A DNA stretch of 64,000 nucleotides. Source: Pseudidiomarina taiwanensis. Its GTDB lineage: Bacteria; Pseudomonadota; Gammaproteobacteria; Enterobacterales; Alteromonadaceae. How positions within the stretch are numbered: position 1 is the first letter of the stretch; each line of letters begins with the position of its first letter. Below the pieces are notes generated by a model, which saw only the letters and a program-made list of their open reading frames with translations, was not told the origin of the DNA and made no database searches. The position numbers and the translations under genes are program-made. The DNA is taken from contig NZ_PIQG01000002.1 of the NCBI RefSeq assembly GCF_003987435.1, positions 124,001 through 188,000 on the forward strand, in the 5' to 3' direction. Shown here one piece after another: positions 10,785 to 19,294 of the stretch.

Positions 10785-10998
10785 AATCGAATCCTCAGCT
10801 TTTATTCATTCAGCGGCATATGATACGTGGAAGCGTGCGCTTTGAGAAGTAACCTAGAGAGGGTTTGAACATCCATGTTCCAGCTAACCGCTCACGTCCC
10901 CTATGAAGCGATTAACTAAATCCTGAACATCATCTTAACACAAACCTTCCACGCATCAATACAAATTTAAAACAATTCGGTAATTGTTTATTTTCTAA
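10785..10998. other. intergenic region, little structure
   Basis: This 214-base AT-rich gap lies between the lipoprotein gene and the antiporter gene, both on the minus strand. The only hairpin near the antiporter stop is AAACAATT-CGGT-AATTGTTT (10970-10989), which is A/T-only with a poor U-tail, so it is at best a weak terminator. I see no small gene. Confidence 0.4.
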
Positions 10999-12834
10999 CT
11001 ATTTTTTATCTTTTCCCGATTCTTGCGGGGCCTGATCAGCGCTCTGCTCTGGCTCAGGTTGAATCAGGGCAAGAATCTCCCAGCCTGGCGCCGGTTCTAT
11101 CTTGCCAGTATCCGTAAAGACCGAACACTTACCCCGCTCATCAAAAGCGAACATGGGTAACGCCCGACTACCATAACGACTTTTATAATCCTCATATGTG
11201 AATGATTCGGTTAGCTGCGTCACTTTCGGCATGCCACCTTGCGCCACCAAGCTCGACAACTTCGCGAACGTGACTCCTTTGCCGAACAGGTTGAGGCGCT
11301 CGAGATAACTTTCAGACAATTGCTTGCGAGCCGGTGCATCGAGATCTCCTGTCGCCAAGCCGAAAATCCGCTTGGTCTCAAACCAGTCCATAAAATGCAG
11401 CGCCACAACGGGGTTTAACTGACGGTATGGGGATAACAGCAACAGATTGCCAATGCCAGTTAGATCCATGTGGTTTTCAGCATGTTCAGAGCTCGGGTTA
11501 CCGAAATAAACGGGAATATTCTCCATCCGCGCTTGTTTGATATGTTCCCAGTTGGTATCCGCCAATAACACCGGAACCTCGCGTTCACGCAGAGCCTTGG
11601 CGATCAATTGTGCGGTCTTGTTCGCGCCAAAGATCAAAAACCCGTGGGCTGGGGGCTCGCGTAACCCAAGTAACTGCGCCAACGGTTTCGCCGTTAAACT
11701 CTGCAGCACCACAGTACTGACAATCACCAAGAATACCAACGGCACCAGCGCATCAATGCCATCCCACCCCGCTTGCTGCATTTTGAGCGCAAACAAGGCC
11801 GAAACTGCCGCTGCGACAATACCGCGCGGTGCAATCCAAGAAAGTAAGACCTTTTCTTTGAAGTTAAGCTCTGTCCCACGCGCCGATATCCACACCGCCA
11901 AGGGACGCACCACAAAAATGATCAGCAGCAACAACCAAATGGCGGACATGCCGAGAGAACTAAAGGCATCAGTTTGAAGGCGTGCAGCTAAAATAATGAA
12001 TAAACCCGAGATAAGAAGAACACTCAGGGTTTCTTTAAACTCCAGAATATCGTCTAGATCGAGCCCACGAATGTTAGCCATGACCATGCCCATCACGGTC
12101 ACAGTAAGTAGACCTGATTCATGTTGCAGACTATTTGAAAGCGCAAACACCCCGAGTACGACTGCGAGTGTCGCAACATTCCGCAAATAGTGCGGAAACC
12201 AGCCTCGACTCAGCGCCAGTGCAGTAAATTTTGCAGCGGCAAAACCTAACGCAAAACCTACCAACACAGTGGTTAAAAAGGCTTGTACTGCATGGCTAAT
12301 ACCAGCGCCCTGACTCGCAACGATAAATTCATAAACCAGCACGGCCAGCAACGCCCCAATCGGGTCAATGATAATCCCTTCCCAGCGCAAAATGTTGGCA
12401 AGTTTGGCACTCGGTCGCACCGAGCGAATCATCGGCATGATCACGGTTGGCCCGGTCACCACAACTAAGGCCCCAAATAAAGCGGCGAGTTCCCAACCAA
12501 ACCCCATTAAATAATGCGCGGCAACGGCAATACTCAACCATGTAATGAGCATCCCGACACTGACCAAACGACTGACCATGCGACCATGGCCTTTAATTTC
12601 TTCGCGTTTAAGCGTCAAGCTTCCCTCAAACAGGATGATAGCCACCGCTAACGATACAATGGGGAATAAAATATCACCAAATACCGCATCAGGATTAAGC
12701 CAGCCAAACCATGGGCCAATCACAATCCCAGTTACTAACAAAGGTAAAATGGCAGGTATTTTGAGGCGCCAAGCAAGTAATTGACAAATAATCGAGAGAA
12801 CCCCGATAAGTGCGAGCGCAGAGAGGTTTGACAT
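10999..12834 (-). CDS. CPA1-type cation:proton antiporter with C-terminal RCK-like (TrkA-N) domain
   Basis: The 611-residue protein has about twelve hydrophobic segments over residues 1-390 with the exchanger pattern (GPWFGWLNPDAV, LFEGSLTLKREEI, VTGPTVIMPMIRS, WIAPRGIVAAAVS). A cytoplasmic nucleotide-binding TrkA-N-like domain follows from about residue 400 (HGFLIFGANKTAQLIAKAL); its glycine motif is degenerate. Such proteins exchange Na+ or K+ for H+ in pH and salt homeostasis. The ion cannot be read from sequence. The leader hairpin immediately upstream suggests post-transcriptional control. Confidence 0.88.
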   Translation of the reverse strand: MSNLSALALIGVLSIICQLLAWRLKIPAILPLLVTGIVIGPWFGWLNPDAVFGDILFPIVSLAVAIILFEGSLTLKREEIKGHGRMVSRLVSVGMLITWLSIAVAAHYLMGFGWELAALFGALVVVTGPTVIMPMIRSVRPSAKLANILRWEGIIIDPIGALLAVLVYEFIVASQGAGISHAVQAFLTTVLVGFALGFAAAKFTALALSRGWFPHYLRNVATLAVVLGVFALSNSLQHESGLLTVTVMGMVMANIRGLDLDDILEFKETLSVLLISGLFIILAARLQTDAFSSLGMSAIWLLLLIIFVVRPLAVWISARGTELNFKEKVLLSWIAPRGIVAAAVSALFALKMQQAGWDGIDALVPLVFLVIVSTVVLQSLTAKPLAQLLGLREPPAHGFLIFGANKTAQLIAKALREREVPVLLADTNWEHIKQARMENIPVYFGNPSSEHAENHMDLTGIGNLLLLSPYRQLNPVVALHFMDWFETKRIFGLATGDLDAPARKQLSESYLERLNLFGKGVTFAKLSSLVAQGGMPKVTQLTESFTYEDYKSRYGSRALPMFAFDERGKCSVFTDTGKIEPAPGWEILALIQPEPEQSADQAPQESGKDKK

Positions 12835-12885
12835 AAAAAAGCTCCGGTTACACGGGCAAGATTTTTACCCTAACGTAACCGGAGC
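12835..12885 (-). promoter_or_regulatory. structured 5' leader of the antiporter mRNA, SD sequestered
   Basis: Read on the minus strand, a perfect 11-bp stem (GCTCCGGTTAC at 12885-12875 with GTAACCGGAGC at 12851-12841) encloses an inner stem GGGTAA-AAATC-TTGCCC through a 4x2 internal loop. The 3' strand of the outer stem contains GGAG, the only plausible SD, followed by T6 and the ATG at 12834. The hairpin can therefore hide the SD, and with its T-run it also resembles a terminator directly before the start. This is a riboswitch-like layout, but no known class was verified. Confidence 0.65.
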
Positions 12886-12898
12886 CGACCTGTAAAGC

Positions 12899-12904
12899 AG
12901 TATA
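12899..12904 (-). promoter_or_regulatory. candidate -10 of the antiporter promoter
   Basis: TATACT on the minus strand would start transcription just before the leader hairpin, giving an untranslated leader of about 60 bases that is almost entirely the hairpin. The matching -35 position is weak and overlaps the upstream Fur-like box. Confidence 0.4.
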
Positions 12905-12913
12905 AATTACAAT

Positions 12914-12932
12914 TGATAATGATTCGCATTTG
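12914..12932 (+). promoter_or_regulatory. Fur box 1
   Basis: TGATAATGATTCGCATTTG resembles the Fur consensus GATAATGATAATCATTATC, with the first half essentially complete. It lies between the divergent antiporter and fbpA promoters, close to the candidate -35 of the antiporter. Confidence 0.65.
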
Positions 12933-12954
12933 CACTAAAGTATACCCACTCCCA

Positions 12955-12973
12955 AATGAGAATCAATATCATT
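12955..12973 (+). promoter_or_regulatory. Fur box 2
   Basis: AATGAGAATCAATATCATT is a good match to the 19-bp Fur consensus with dyad symmetry. It overlaps the -35 position of the fbpA promoter, so iron-bound Fur should repress the iron transporter. Confidence 0.75.
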
Positions 12974-12989
12974 CTAATTATTTTTTTAA

Positions 12990-12995
12990 TATAAT
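12990..12995 (+). promoter_or_regulatory. -10 element of the fbpA promoter
   Basis: A perfect TATAAT lies 28 bases upstream of the fbpA start. The position 17 bases further up is covered by Fur box 2, consistent with direct repression. Confidence 0.6.
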
Positions 12996-13023
12996 CCCTG
13001 CAAACAGGTTAGAGGTAGTCGTT

Positions 13024-14052
13024 ATGCACACTATTTTGCGTTCAACCATCATCGCTATCAGCGCCGTTGCCACACTCGGATTGAGTGCCTATCAGGCTCA
13101 AGCGAGCGAAGTAAATGTCTACTCAGCGCGCAAAGAAAATCTAATTAAACCCCTACTCGAGCGCTTTACCGAGCAAACCGGTATTGAAGTCAATTTGTTG
13201 ACAGGTAATGGCGATGCGTTATTGATGCGTTTACAAAACGAAGGCCGTAACACTCCTGCCGACTTATTCCTGACAGTTGATGCCGGCAACCTTCATCGCG
13301 CCGCAACTGCGGGTGTATTTCAACCGCTTTCGGCAACCGTTACTGAGCAAGTGCCGAGTAACTTGGTTGGTGTAGATAATAGCTGGGTCGGTTTAAGTTT
13401 ACGCGCGCGGCCTATTTTTTATGCAGCAGATCGGGTCGATCCAAGCACCTTAACTGGCTATGAAAGCTTAACGGACAGCCACTGGCATAAAAATGTTTGT
13501 ATTCGTTCGTCAGATAATATTTACAACCAGTCGCTTACTGCCGCATTAATTGCCCATTGGGGTCAAGAAAAAACCGAAACTTGGGCGCAAGGATTAGTGG
13601 CTAACCTCGCAAAACCTCCAGTCGGTGGCGACCGCGACCAGATCAAAGCTGTTGCAGCCGGTGTTTGCGACCTTGCCGTTGCGAACACCTATTACCTCGG
13701 TATTATGGAGGGCTCAGATGACCCAGCTGAGCGTGAGGCTGCAAGTAAAGTGAAAATTTTCTGGCCCAATCAAGATGAGCAAGGCACCCATATTAATGTA
13801 TCGGGTATCGGCCTGACCAAGCACGCCAAAAATAAAGCCGCCGCAGAGCAACTTATTCGCTTCTTGTTATCGAGTGATGCTCAGCAGTGGTATGCCGCAA
13901 CCAACAATGAATATCCTGCAGTGAGTTCAGTCACTTGGAGCGAACGCCTGCAAAACTGGGGCACCTTTAAAATGGATGAATTGCCAATGGTCGTGCTCGG
14001 TGAGAACAACGCTGAAGCGGTTAAATTAATGAACCGCGCAGGCTGGCGTTAA
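13024..14052 (+). CDS. fbpA: ferric iron ABC transporter, periplasmic binding protein
   Basis: The start is ATG 13024 (MHTILRS), since AGAGG precedes it and a normal Sec signal peptide ends at QAQA-SEV. The longer open frame would bury that signal. The 342-residue protein belongs to the FbpA/FutA class: EVNVYSARKENLIKPLLERF at the mature N-terminus, and a tyrosine pair region (NTYYLGIME) of the kind that binds Fe3+. It is first in a three-gene operon behind Fur boxes, supporting iron as substrate. Confidence 0.92.
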   Translation: MHTILRSTIIAISAVATLGLSAYQAQASEVNVYSARKENLIKPLLERFTEQTGIEVNLLTGNGDALLMRLQNEGRNTPADLFLTVDAGNLHRAATAGVFQPLSATVTEQVPSNLVGVDNSWVGLSLRARPIFYAADRVDPSTLTGYESLTDSHWHKNVCIRSSDNIYNQSLTAALIAHWGQEKTETWAQGLVANLAKPPVGGDRDQIKAVAAGVCDLAVANTYYLGIMEGSDDPAEREAASKVKIFWPNQDEQGTHINVSGIGLTKHAKNKAAAEQLIRFLLSSDAQQWYAATNNEYPAVSSVTWSERLQNWGTFKMDELPMVVLGENNAEAVKLMNRAGWR

Positions 14053-15716
14053 TGCAAAGAGGGCGTCAAGCCAGTTTAATCATCGCGGCACTGCTTATCG
14101 GCGTGCCGCTTTTCGTTGTCTTGGGTGTGACCCTAGGCGATAGCCTCAGCGGCGACCACGCCACCCTTAGCCATCTTTGGCAAACCGTTATTCCTGAATA
14201 CATCAGTCATAGCCTGCTGCTTATGTTCGGTGTCGCCACGGGGGTAATAAGCATCGGGGTAACCACTGCCTGGCTCACTACCAGTTGCCGCTTTCCGGGG
14301 CAGCAACTGTTAAGTTGGGCCTTGCTGCTACCGTTAGCAATGCCCGCATATATCACAGCTTACACCTATACCGGCATGCTCGACTTCGCAGGCCCAGTAC
14401 AAAGCCTAATTCGTGACCTGAGCGGATGGGGTTACGGTGATTATTGGTTCCCGCAAATTCGTAGCCTCGGTGGCGCCATATTAATGTTGAGCTTGGTGCT
14501 CTACCCCTATGTCTATTTGATTAGTCGCGCGGCCTTTTTACAACAATCCGCCACCACCCTAGAAGCTGGTCGCAGTCTTGGGCTTACCCCATGGCAGTGC
14601 TTCTTCCGCTTGGCGTTACCACTTGCCCGCCCTGCGATTGTTACCGGAGCCACTTTAGCGCTAATGGAAACCCTTGCCGATTACGGTACGGTGCAGTATT
14701 TCGGTGTGACCACCTTTACTACTGGAATTTTCCGCACCTGGTATGGTCTTGGCGACTTAAATGGCGCGATTCAATTAGCCGGGATGTTGTTATTGGCGGT
14801 GATTGCTTTGATTCTGATCGAGCGCTGGTCACGGCGCCAAGCCCGCTATGATCAGGCTCGTCAACGCCCCGCTGAGGCGTTCCAACTGCGCGGCGGTAAA
14901 GCTTGGTTAGCCGCAATCGTCTGTTGGTTGCCGCTGGCTCTTGGCTTTATTTTGCCGGCCCTGCAACTGGCCGCGTGGTCCATAGAACGTGCCGAAATTT
15001 GGACCCAAGCAAGCTTTTGGGAAATTACCTGGAATAGCTTCGCGCTAGCATTTATCGCGGCATTGATCGTAGTGAGTATTGCCCTCTGGTTAGCCTACGG
15101 GCGGCGCCAACTCCCGACTGCGGCAGTTCGCATCAGTGTGCAATTTGCGGGGCTAGGCTATGCCATTCCCGGCCTTGTCATCGCGGTAGGATTGTTGCTA
15201 CCCCTCACGCAAGTAGACCATCTGCTGATTGCAGCCAGTGAACGTTGGTTCAATTACAACCCAGGATTACTGCTGACCGGGACGCTATTTAGTTTATTGT
15301 TTGCTTACACGGTCCGTTTTTTAAGTGTGTCGCTGCAAACCATTCAAGCGGGCTTGAGTGAGATTCGTCCAAGTATGGATGAAGCCGCGCAAATTCAGGG
15401 CTATCGGCCGCTGCAAATTTTGCGTCGTATTCATATTCCGCTGTTGCGCCCAAGCGTACTCACGGCACTTATATTAGTTGGGGTCGACGTTCTGAAAGAA
15501 CTCCCCGCGACTCTGGTGTTACGCCCATTTGACTTTAATACTCTGGCAGTGCGTGCCTATGAAATGGCGGGCGACGAGCGTCTCGCTGATGCCGGGCCAC
15601 CCGCCTTGATGATGGTCCTAGTCGGCCTTATTCCGGTTATTTTATTATCGCGGGCCATGGTAAAATCGCAGCATCAACCCCATAAGGAGCAGGAATTTGT
15701 CACGCCTAGAGCTTGA
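14052..15716 (+). CDS. fbpB: ferric iron ABC transporter, permease
   Basis: A 554-residue double permease, the fused form usual for FbpB, with about twelve hydrophobic segments and two EAA-like loops: TLEAGRSLGLTPWQCFFRLALPLARPAI (first half) and SMDEAAQIQGYRPLQILRRIHIPLLRPS (second half). These loops contact the ATPase. The ATG overlaps the fbpA stop (TAATG), so translation is coupled. Confidence 0.93.
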   Translation: MQRGRQASLIIAALLIGVPLFVVLGVTLGDSLSGDHATLSHLWQTVIPEYISHSLLLMFGVATGVISIGVTTAWLTTSCRFPGQQLLSWALLLPLAMPAYITAYTYTGMLDFAGPVQSLIRDLSGWGYGDYWFPQIRSLGGAILMLSLVLYPYVYLISRAAFLQQSATTLEAGRSLGLTPWQCFFRLALPLARPAIVTGATLALMETLADYGTVQYFGVTTFTTGIFRTWYGLGDLNGAIQLAGMLLLAVIALILIERWSRRQARYDQARQRPAEAFQLRGGKAWLAAIVCWLPLALGFILPALQLAAWSIERAEIWTQASFWEITWNSFALAFIAALIVVSIALWLAYGRRQLPTAAVRISVQFAGLGYAIPGLVIAVGLLLPLTQVDHLLIAASERWFNYNPGLLLTGTLFSLLFAYTVRFLSVSLQTIQAGLSEIRPSMDEAAQIQGYRPLQILRRIHIPLLRPSVLTALILVGVDVLKELPATLVLRPFDFNTLAVRAYEMAGDERLADAGPPALMMVLVGLIPVILLSRAMVKSQHQPHKEQEFVTPRA

Positions 15717-16821
15717 TCAGGTTGCCGTCACAATCGCCCAAAACCCAATTGTTCGGGGCGTTTCGCTCACCCTTGAGAATGGTGAGATCGGCTGTTTGCT
15801 CGGTCCAAGTGGCTGCGGCAAAACCACTCTGTTACGCGCAATTGCGGGCTTCCAAGCCTTGCAGCAAGGGCGTATTAAGATCGGTGACGACTGGGCCTCA
15901 AGCGTCAGCCGCAGCACCCCTCCAGAGCAACGTGGGGTGGGGATGGTATTCCAAGATTTTGCGCTGTTCCCGCACCTGAATGTGGCGGACAACATCAGTT
16001 TTGGCATGCGCCGCGCCAGCACTGCCGAACGCGAACAACGTGTTGCCGAACTGCTACAACGTATTGGCCTACCCGGCTATCAGCAACGTTATCCTCACGA
16101 GCTTTCAGGTGGCCAACAGCAACGCATCGCATTGGCCCGCGCGTTAGCTCCGCGTCCGCAACTGCTGTTGCTCGACGAACCTTTCTCCAGCCTTGATGCG
16201 GAACTGCGCGAGACCCTTGCTCTCGAAGTGAGACAATTACTCAAGCAAGAGGGCATCACCGCACTCTTGGTCACGCATGACCAACAGGAAGCGTTTGCGC
16301 TCGCCGACCGTGCTGGGGTGATGTATCAGGGTGAATTATTACAATGGGATACGCCATACCAGCTCTACCATCAGCCGCGCCACCAGTTGGTCGCTGACTT
16401 CATAGGGCATGGCGTATTGCTGCAAGGAACGGTCACTGCAGCCAATCAATTAGCCTCGCCACTTGGCATGCTCGAACATCCAGCCCTGGAACCGATTCCG
16501 GCAGGCACGATTGTGAGTTTCCTCGTACGGCCGGATGATTTGGTGGTCGACCCGAGCAGTCGCCTGCGTGGCGTGATCAAGTCGCGTGGTTTTCGTGGTG
16601 CCCACAACCTCTATACCATTGCCTTAAGTTCTGAAGTTGAAATTCTCACCTTGAGTCCATCCCATGAGCAGCTTGAGGTTGGTACTGAAATTGGCCTGCG
16701 CCCAGAGTTTGATCACCTGGTAGTATTCGCTGCCGACCATTGTGAGCTGCCCGGTTTTGCAACCGGACACCCAGAATTCAGTTTGGACCAGCTACCAGAA
16801 CCGCAGCCGCCGCAGCAGTAA
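15697..16821 (+). CDS. fbpC: ferric iron ABC transporter, ATP-binding protein
   Basis: The gene begins with TTG at 15697, eight bases after AAGGAG and 20 bases inside the end of fbpB. The 374-residue protein has Walker A GPSGCGKTT, signature LSGGQQQR, Walker B LLLLDEPFSSLD and the switch histidine in VTHDQ. A C-terminal TOBE-like regulatory region follows. It energises the FbpAB importer. Its last 30 bases overlap the end of the convergent zntB-like gene. Confidence 0.93.
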   Translation: MSRLELDQVAVTIAQNPIVRGVSLTLENGEIGCLLGPSGCGKTTLLRAIAGFQALQQGRIKIGDDWASSVSRSTPPEQRGVGMVFQDFALFPHLNVADNISFGMRRASTAEREQRVAELLQRIGLPGYQQRYPHELSGGQQQRIALARALAPRPQLLLLDEPFSSLDAELRETLALEVRQLLKQEGITALLVTHDQQEAFALADRAGVMYQGELLQWDTPYQLYHQPRHQLVADFIGHGVLLQGTVTAANQLASPLGMLEHPALEPIPAGTIVSFLVRPDDLVVDPSSRLRGVIKSRGFRGAHNLYTIALSSEVEILTLSPSHEQLEVGTEIGLRPEFDHLVVFAADHCELPGFATGHPEFSLDQLPEPQPPQQ

Positions 16822-17748
16822 GAATTCGATCACAGTAATCACTGCTAAAATACCGCAGAAGATCCAAAAGGCATCGGCATGATCGACACCCGGCATGCCG
16901 CCAATATTAATCCCAAACAAACCGGTTAAAAAACTGACTGGTAAGAAAATTCCGGCGATCATCGAGAGCCAATAGGTATTGCGATTCATTTTTTCCGCAA
17001 CTTCCTGTTGTAGATGTTCGCGCAACATCCACACCTGCTCTAACAACATATCAAGCTGTTCAAGAATCCGATGCGCAGTATCACGCTCATTTTGTAGCCA
17101 CTGTTTCTCATCTTCGCCAAACCATTTGTCGGCGTCACTGATGAGACGCTCGAGTGCAGTAACTTGCGGACGCACAAATCGCGTCAGCCGCAGCATGCGG
17201 CGATGTAATTTGGTCAATTGACTTTGCCGCGCAGAGGTCGAGCCCGTATTGTCATCCTCTAACTGCTCCATTTGCGCTTCGATTTGGTCTAATAACTCTT
17301 CTAGGCGATTGTTCATTTCGGCGATAATGGTGACCAATAAATCCTGGTTGGAAATCGGTCCATCGTGTTGCGCCAAGCGCTCACGAATCAATGAAATTGA
17401 CTTAATCGCTCGTTTTCGAAACGAATATAACACCCCGTCATGGAATAAAATGCGCAAGCTCACCATATCTTCAGGGCGACTACCTTCAGTCAAATTCACC
17501 CCGCGCAAAATCAGCATAAAGCCGCTATGGGTCCGCTCAAACCGAGGCCGAGTGTCTTCGGCAAGCATTGCCTCACTCAGTGGTTCTGGCACGCCCGCAT
17601 TAAGCAGCCACTCCGCTAATCCGCGCTCGGCACGATGTAAGTGATACCAATGGCCAGCCTGGGGAGGTTGCGGTTCAGTTAATGCAACTGCTGGGGTCTG
17701 ATTAAAATCCCATGCCGCGATCATAAAGTCGGGTGCTTGTGCCGTCAT
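16792..17748 (-). CDS. zntB: CorA/ZntB-family metal transporter
   Basis: The 318-residue protein has a long cytoplasmic N-terminal domain rich in helices and two C-terminal membrane helices. The pore motif is GINIGGMPG, close to the GxN-GGxPG form of ZntB rather than CorA's GMNF-MPEL. ZntB-type proteins are homopentamers that move Zn2+ across the inner membrane, probably with protons. Its 3' end overlaps that of fbpC by 30 bases tail to tail. Substrate is inferred from the motif only. Confidence 0.82.
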   Translation of the reverse strand: MTAQAPDFMIAAWDFNQTPAVALTEPQPPQAGHWYHLHRAERGLAEWLLNAGVPEPLSEAMLAEDTRPRFERTHSGFMLILRGVNLTEGSRPEDMVSLRILFHDGVLYSFRKRAIKSISLIRERLAQHDGPISNQDLLVTIIAEMNNRLEELLDQIEAQMEQLEDDNTGSTSARQSQLTKLHRRMLRLTRFVRPQVTALERLISDADKWFGEDEKQWLQNERDTAHRILEQLDMLLEQVWMLREHLQQEVAEKMNRNTYWLSMIAGIFLPVSFLTGLFGINIGGMPGVDHADAFWIFCGILAVITVIEFLLLRRLRFW

Positions 17749-17866
17749 AGCTTATCCTGCTTATCCACGAATCCTAATACAGTGTAGTAAAACCCTGAAT
17801 TGTTTCCCAAGTAAAGCAATTTATCGTTACAATATCCGCTCATTAAATCGGTTTAAGTGAGTCATT

Positions 17867-18838
17867 ATGTTGTTAGCGATTACTGCGGTTGTTGTCGGAT
17901 TGCTGATTTTGGTCTGGAGTGCCGACCGCTTCGTCGACGGGGCTGCTGCCACCGCTCAGCATTTGGGGATCCCCAGTTTGCTGATCGGTATGGTGGTAAT
18001 CGGCTTCGGTACCAGTGCACCCGAGCTGGTCGTCTCCGCTTTTGCCTCAGCACAAGGTAATCCCGGTCTTGCTCTGGGAAATGCATTTGGCTCAAACATT
18101 ACCAACATCGCACTGATTATCGGCTTAACCGCCCTGCTTGCACCAATTGCTGTCGCCAGCCAAGTACTCAAGCGCGAAATGCCTATTCTATTGGCCATCA
18201 CCTTAGCGATGCTGTGGCCTCTTTACGATGGCATCATCACGCGTCTTGAAGCCGTCGTCATGCTGTTGGTATTTTTTGCTTACATGGGCTGGAGTATTTT
18301 TGAAGGCATGCGCGGCGAAGCTGATGAGCTCTCTGGTGAGTTTGAAGAAGAACTCAAAGCGCATCAGATGCCCCTTAAAACCGCACTGATTTGGCTGGTC
18401 GTTGGGATTATCCTGCTGATCATAAGCTCACGTATTTTAGTCTGGGGCGCGATTCACATTGCCAGTAGCTTAGGCGTCAGTGATTTAGTCATTGGCCTCA
18501 CCGTAGTGGCAATCGGGACATCGCTGCCTGAACTCGCCTCAGCACTTGCGGCTGTGAAAAAACAAGAACACGACATGGCGCTAGGTAATGTGATCGGTTC
18601 GAACTTATTTAATACCCTAGCCGTAGTAGGTTTAGCCGGAAGCATTCATGCGATTGAGTTGGAGCCGCTGGTTATCTCGCGTGACTGGGTCGCCATGGTT
18701 GGCTTCACCTTCCTGCTTGCGGTTTTTGGCTTCCGCATCGGCCGTGCGAACCGAATTAACCGGGTGCATGGTGCGCTCTTGCTGCTCGGCTATATCGGCT
18801 ATACTTGGTATCTCATTGCAACAGGATTCTTAGCATGA
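17867..18838 (+). CDS. yrbG: Ca2+/Na+ exchanger, YrbG family
   Basis: A 323-residue membrane protein made of two homologous halves, each with the exchanger alpha-repeat: GFGTSAPELVVS...GNAFGSNITNIALIIG in the first and AIGTSLPELASA...GNVIGSNLFNTLAVVG in the second. This internal duplication defines the CaCA superfamily. It would use a Na+ or H+ gradient to move calcium. The stop overlaps the next start (ATGATG), so the two genes are coupled. Confidence 0.9.
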   Translation: MLLAITAVVVGLLILVWSADRFVDGAAATAQHLGIPSLLIGMVVIGFGTSAPELVVSAFASAQGNPGLALGNAFGSNITNIALIIGLTALLAPIAVASQVLKREMPILLAITLAMLWPLYDGIITRLEAVVMLLVFFAYMGWSIFEGMRGEADELSGEFEEELKAHQMPLKTALIWLVVGIILLIISSRILVWGAIHIASSLGVSDLVIGLTVVAIGTSLPELASALAAVKKQEHDMALGNVIGSNLFNTLAVVGLAGSIHAIELEPLVISRDWVAMVGFTFLLAVFGFRIGRANRINRVHGALLLLGYIGYTWYLIATGFLA

Positions 18839-19272
18839 TGACCACTGCCCAACAAAGTTTTGCGACTCGGCTCGGCTTCGCCGGATTGCTGCCATTTCTG
18901 CTGCTTGCCTGTGCAGCCTTGCTCGATATTTATGGCCGGATAGCAGTCACTTGGTTTATCTATTACAGCGCTATTATTATTAGTTTTATCGCCGGCATTC
19001 AGTGGGGCTTAGTGATGCAAAGCGATGCTGCAGATAACAACCGTAGACTGGGTTGGTGTATGGTTCCGCCGGTCATCGCCTGGGCCTTAGTGGCAGCGGG
19101 AGAATGGTGGAGCTATGTCGCCGTCACCGCAGGCCTGGCATTACTGCATCTTTTTTGGCTCAACTATGAACGTCGCCATTATCAAGCGCACCCTTGGTAT
19201 CTCGAGTTGCGTAGCAAACTGACCTTTACCGTGGTGGCATTACACGTCATTATTGCTGTGACAAAAATTTAA
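18835..19272 (+). CDS. DUF3429 family membrane protein
   Basis: The start is at 18835, overlapping the yrbG stop; an ATG three bases further is equally possible. The 145-residue protein has four to five hydrophobic segments with FIAGIQWGLVM and FWLNYERRHY, which I recognise as the DUF3429 pattern. No function is established. Translational coupling to the exchanger suggests an accessory membrane role, but this is inference. Confidence 0.78.
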   Translation: MMTTAQQSFATRLGFAGLLPFLLLACAALLDIYGRIAVTWFIYYSAIIISFIAGIQWGLVMQSDAADNNRRLGWCMVPPVIAWALVAAGEWWSYVAVTAGLALLHLFWLNYERRHYQAHPWYLELRSKLTFTVVALHVIIAVTKI

Positions 19273-19294
19273 CTGAGCACAAGGCGTAGCCCAT

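Noticed and set aside
10970-10989. Terminator of the antiporter gene
   Set aside because: The stem is almost only A/T pairs and the tail is poor.
12913-13023. N-terminal extension of FbpA
   Set aside because: It would be translated from Fur boxes and the promoter and would spoil the signal peptide.
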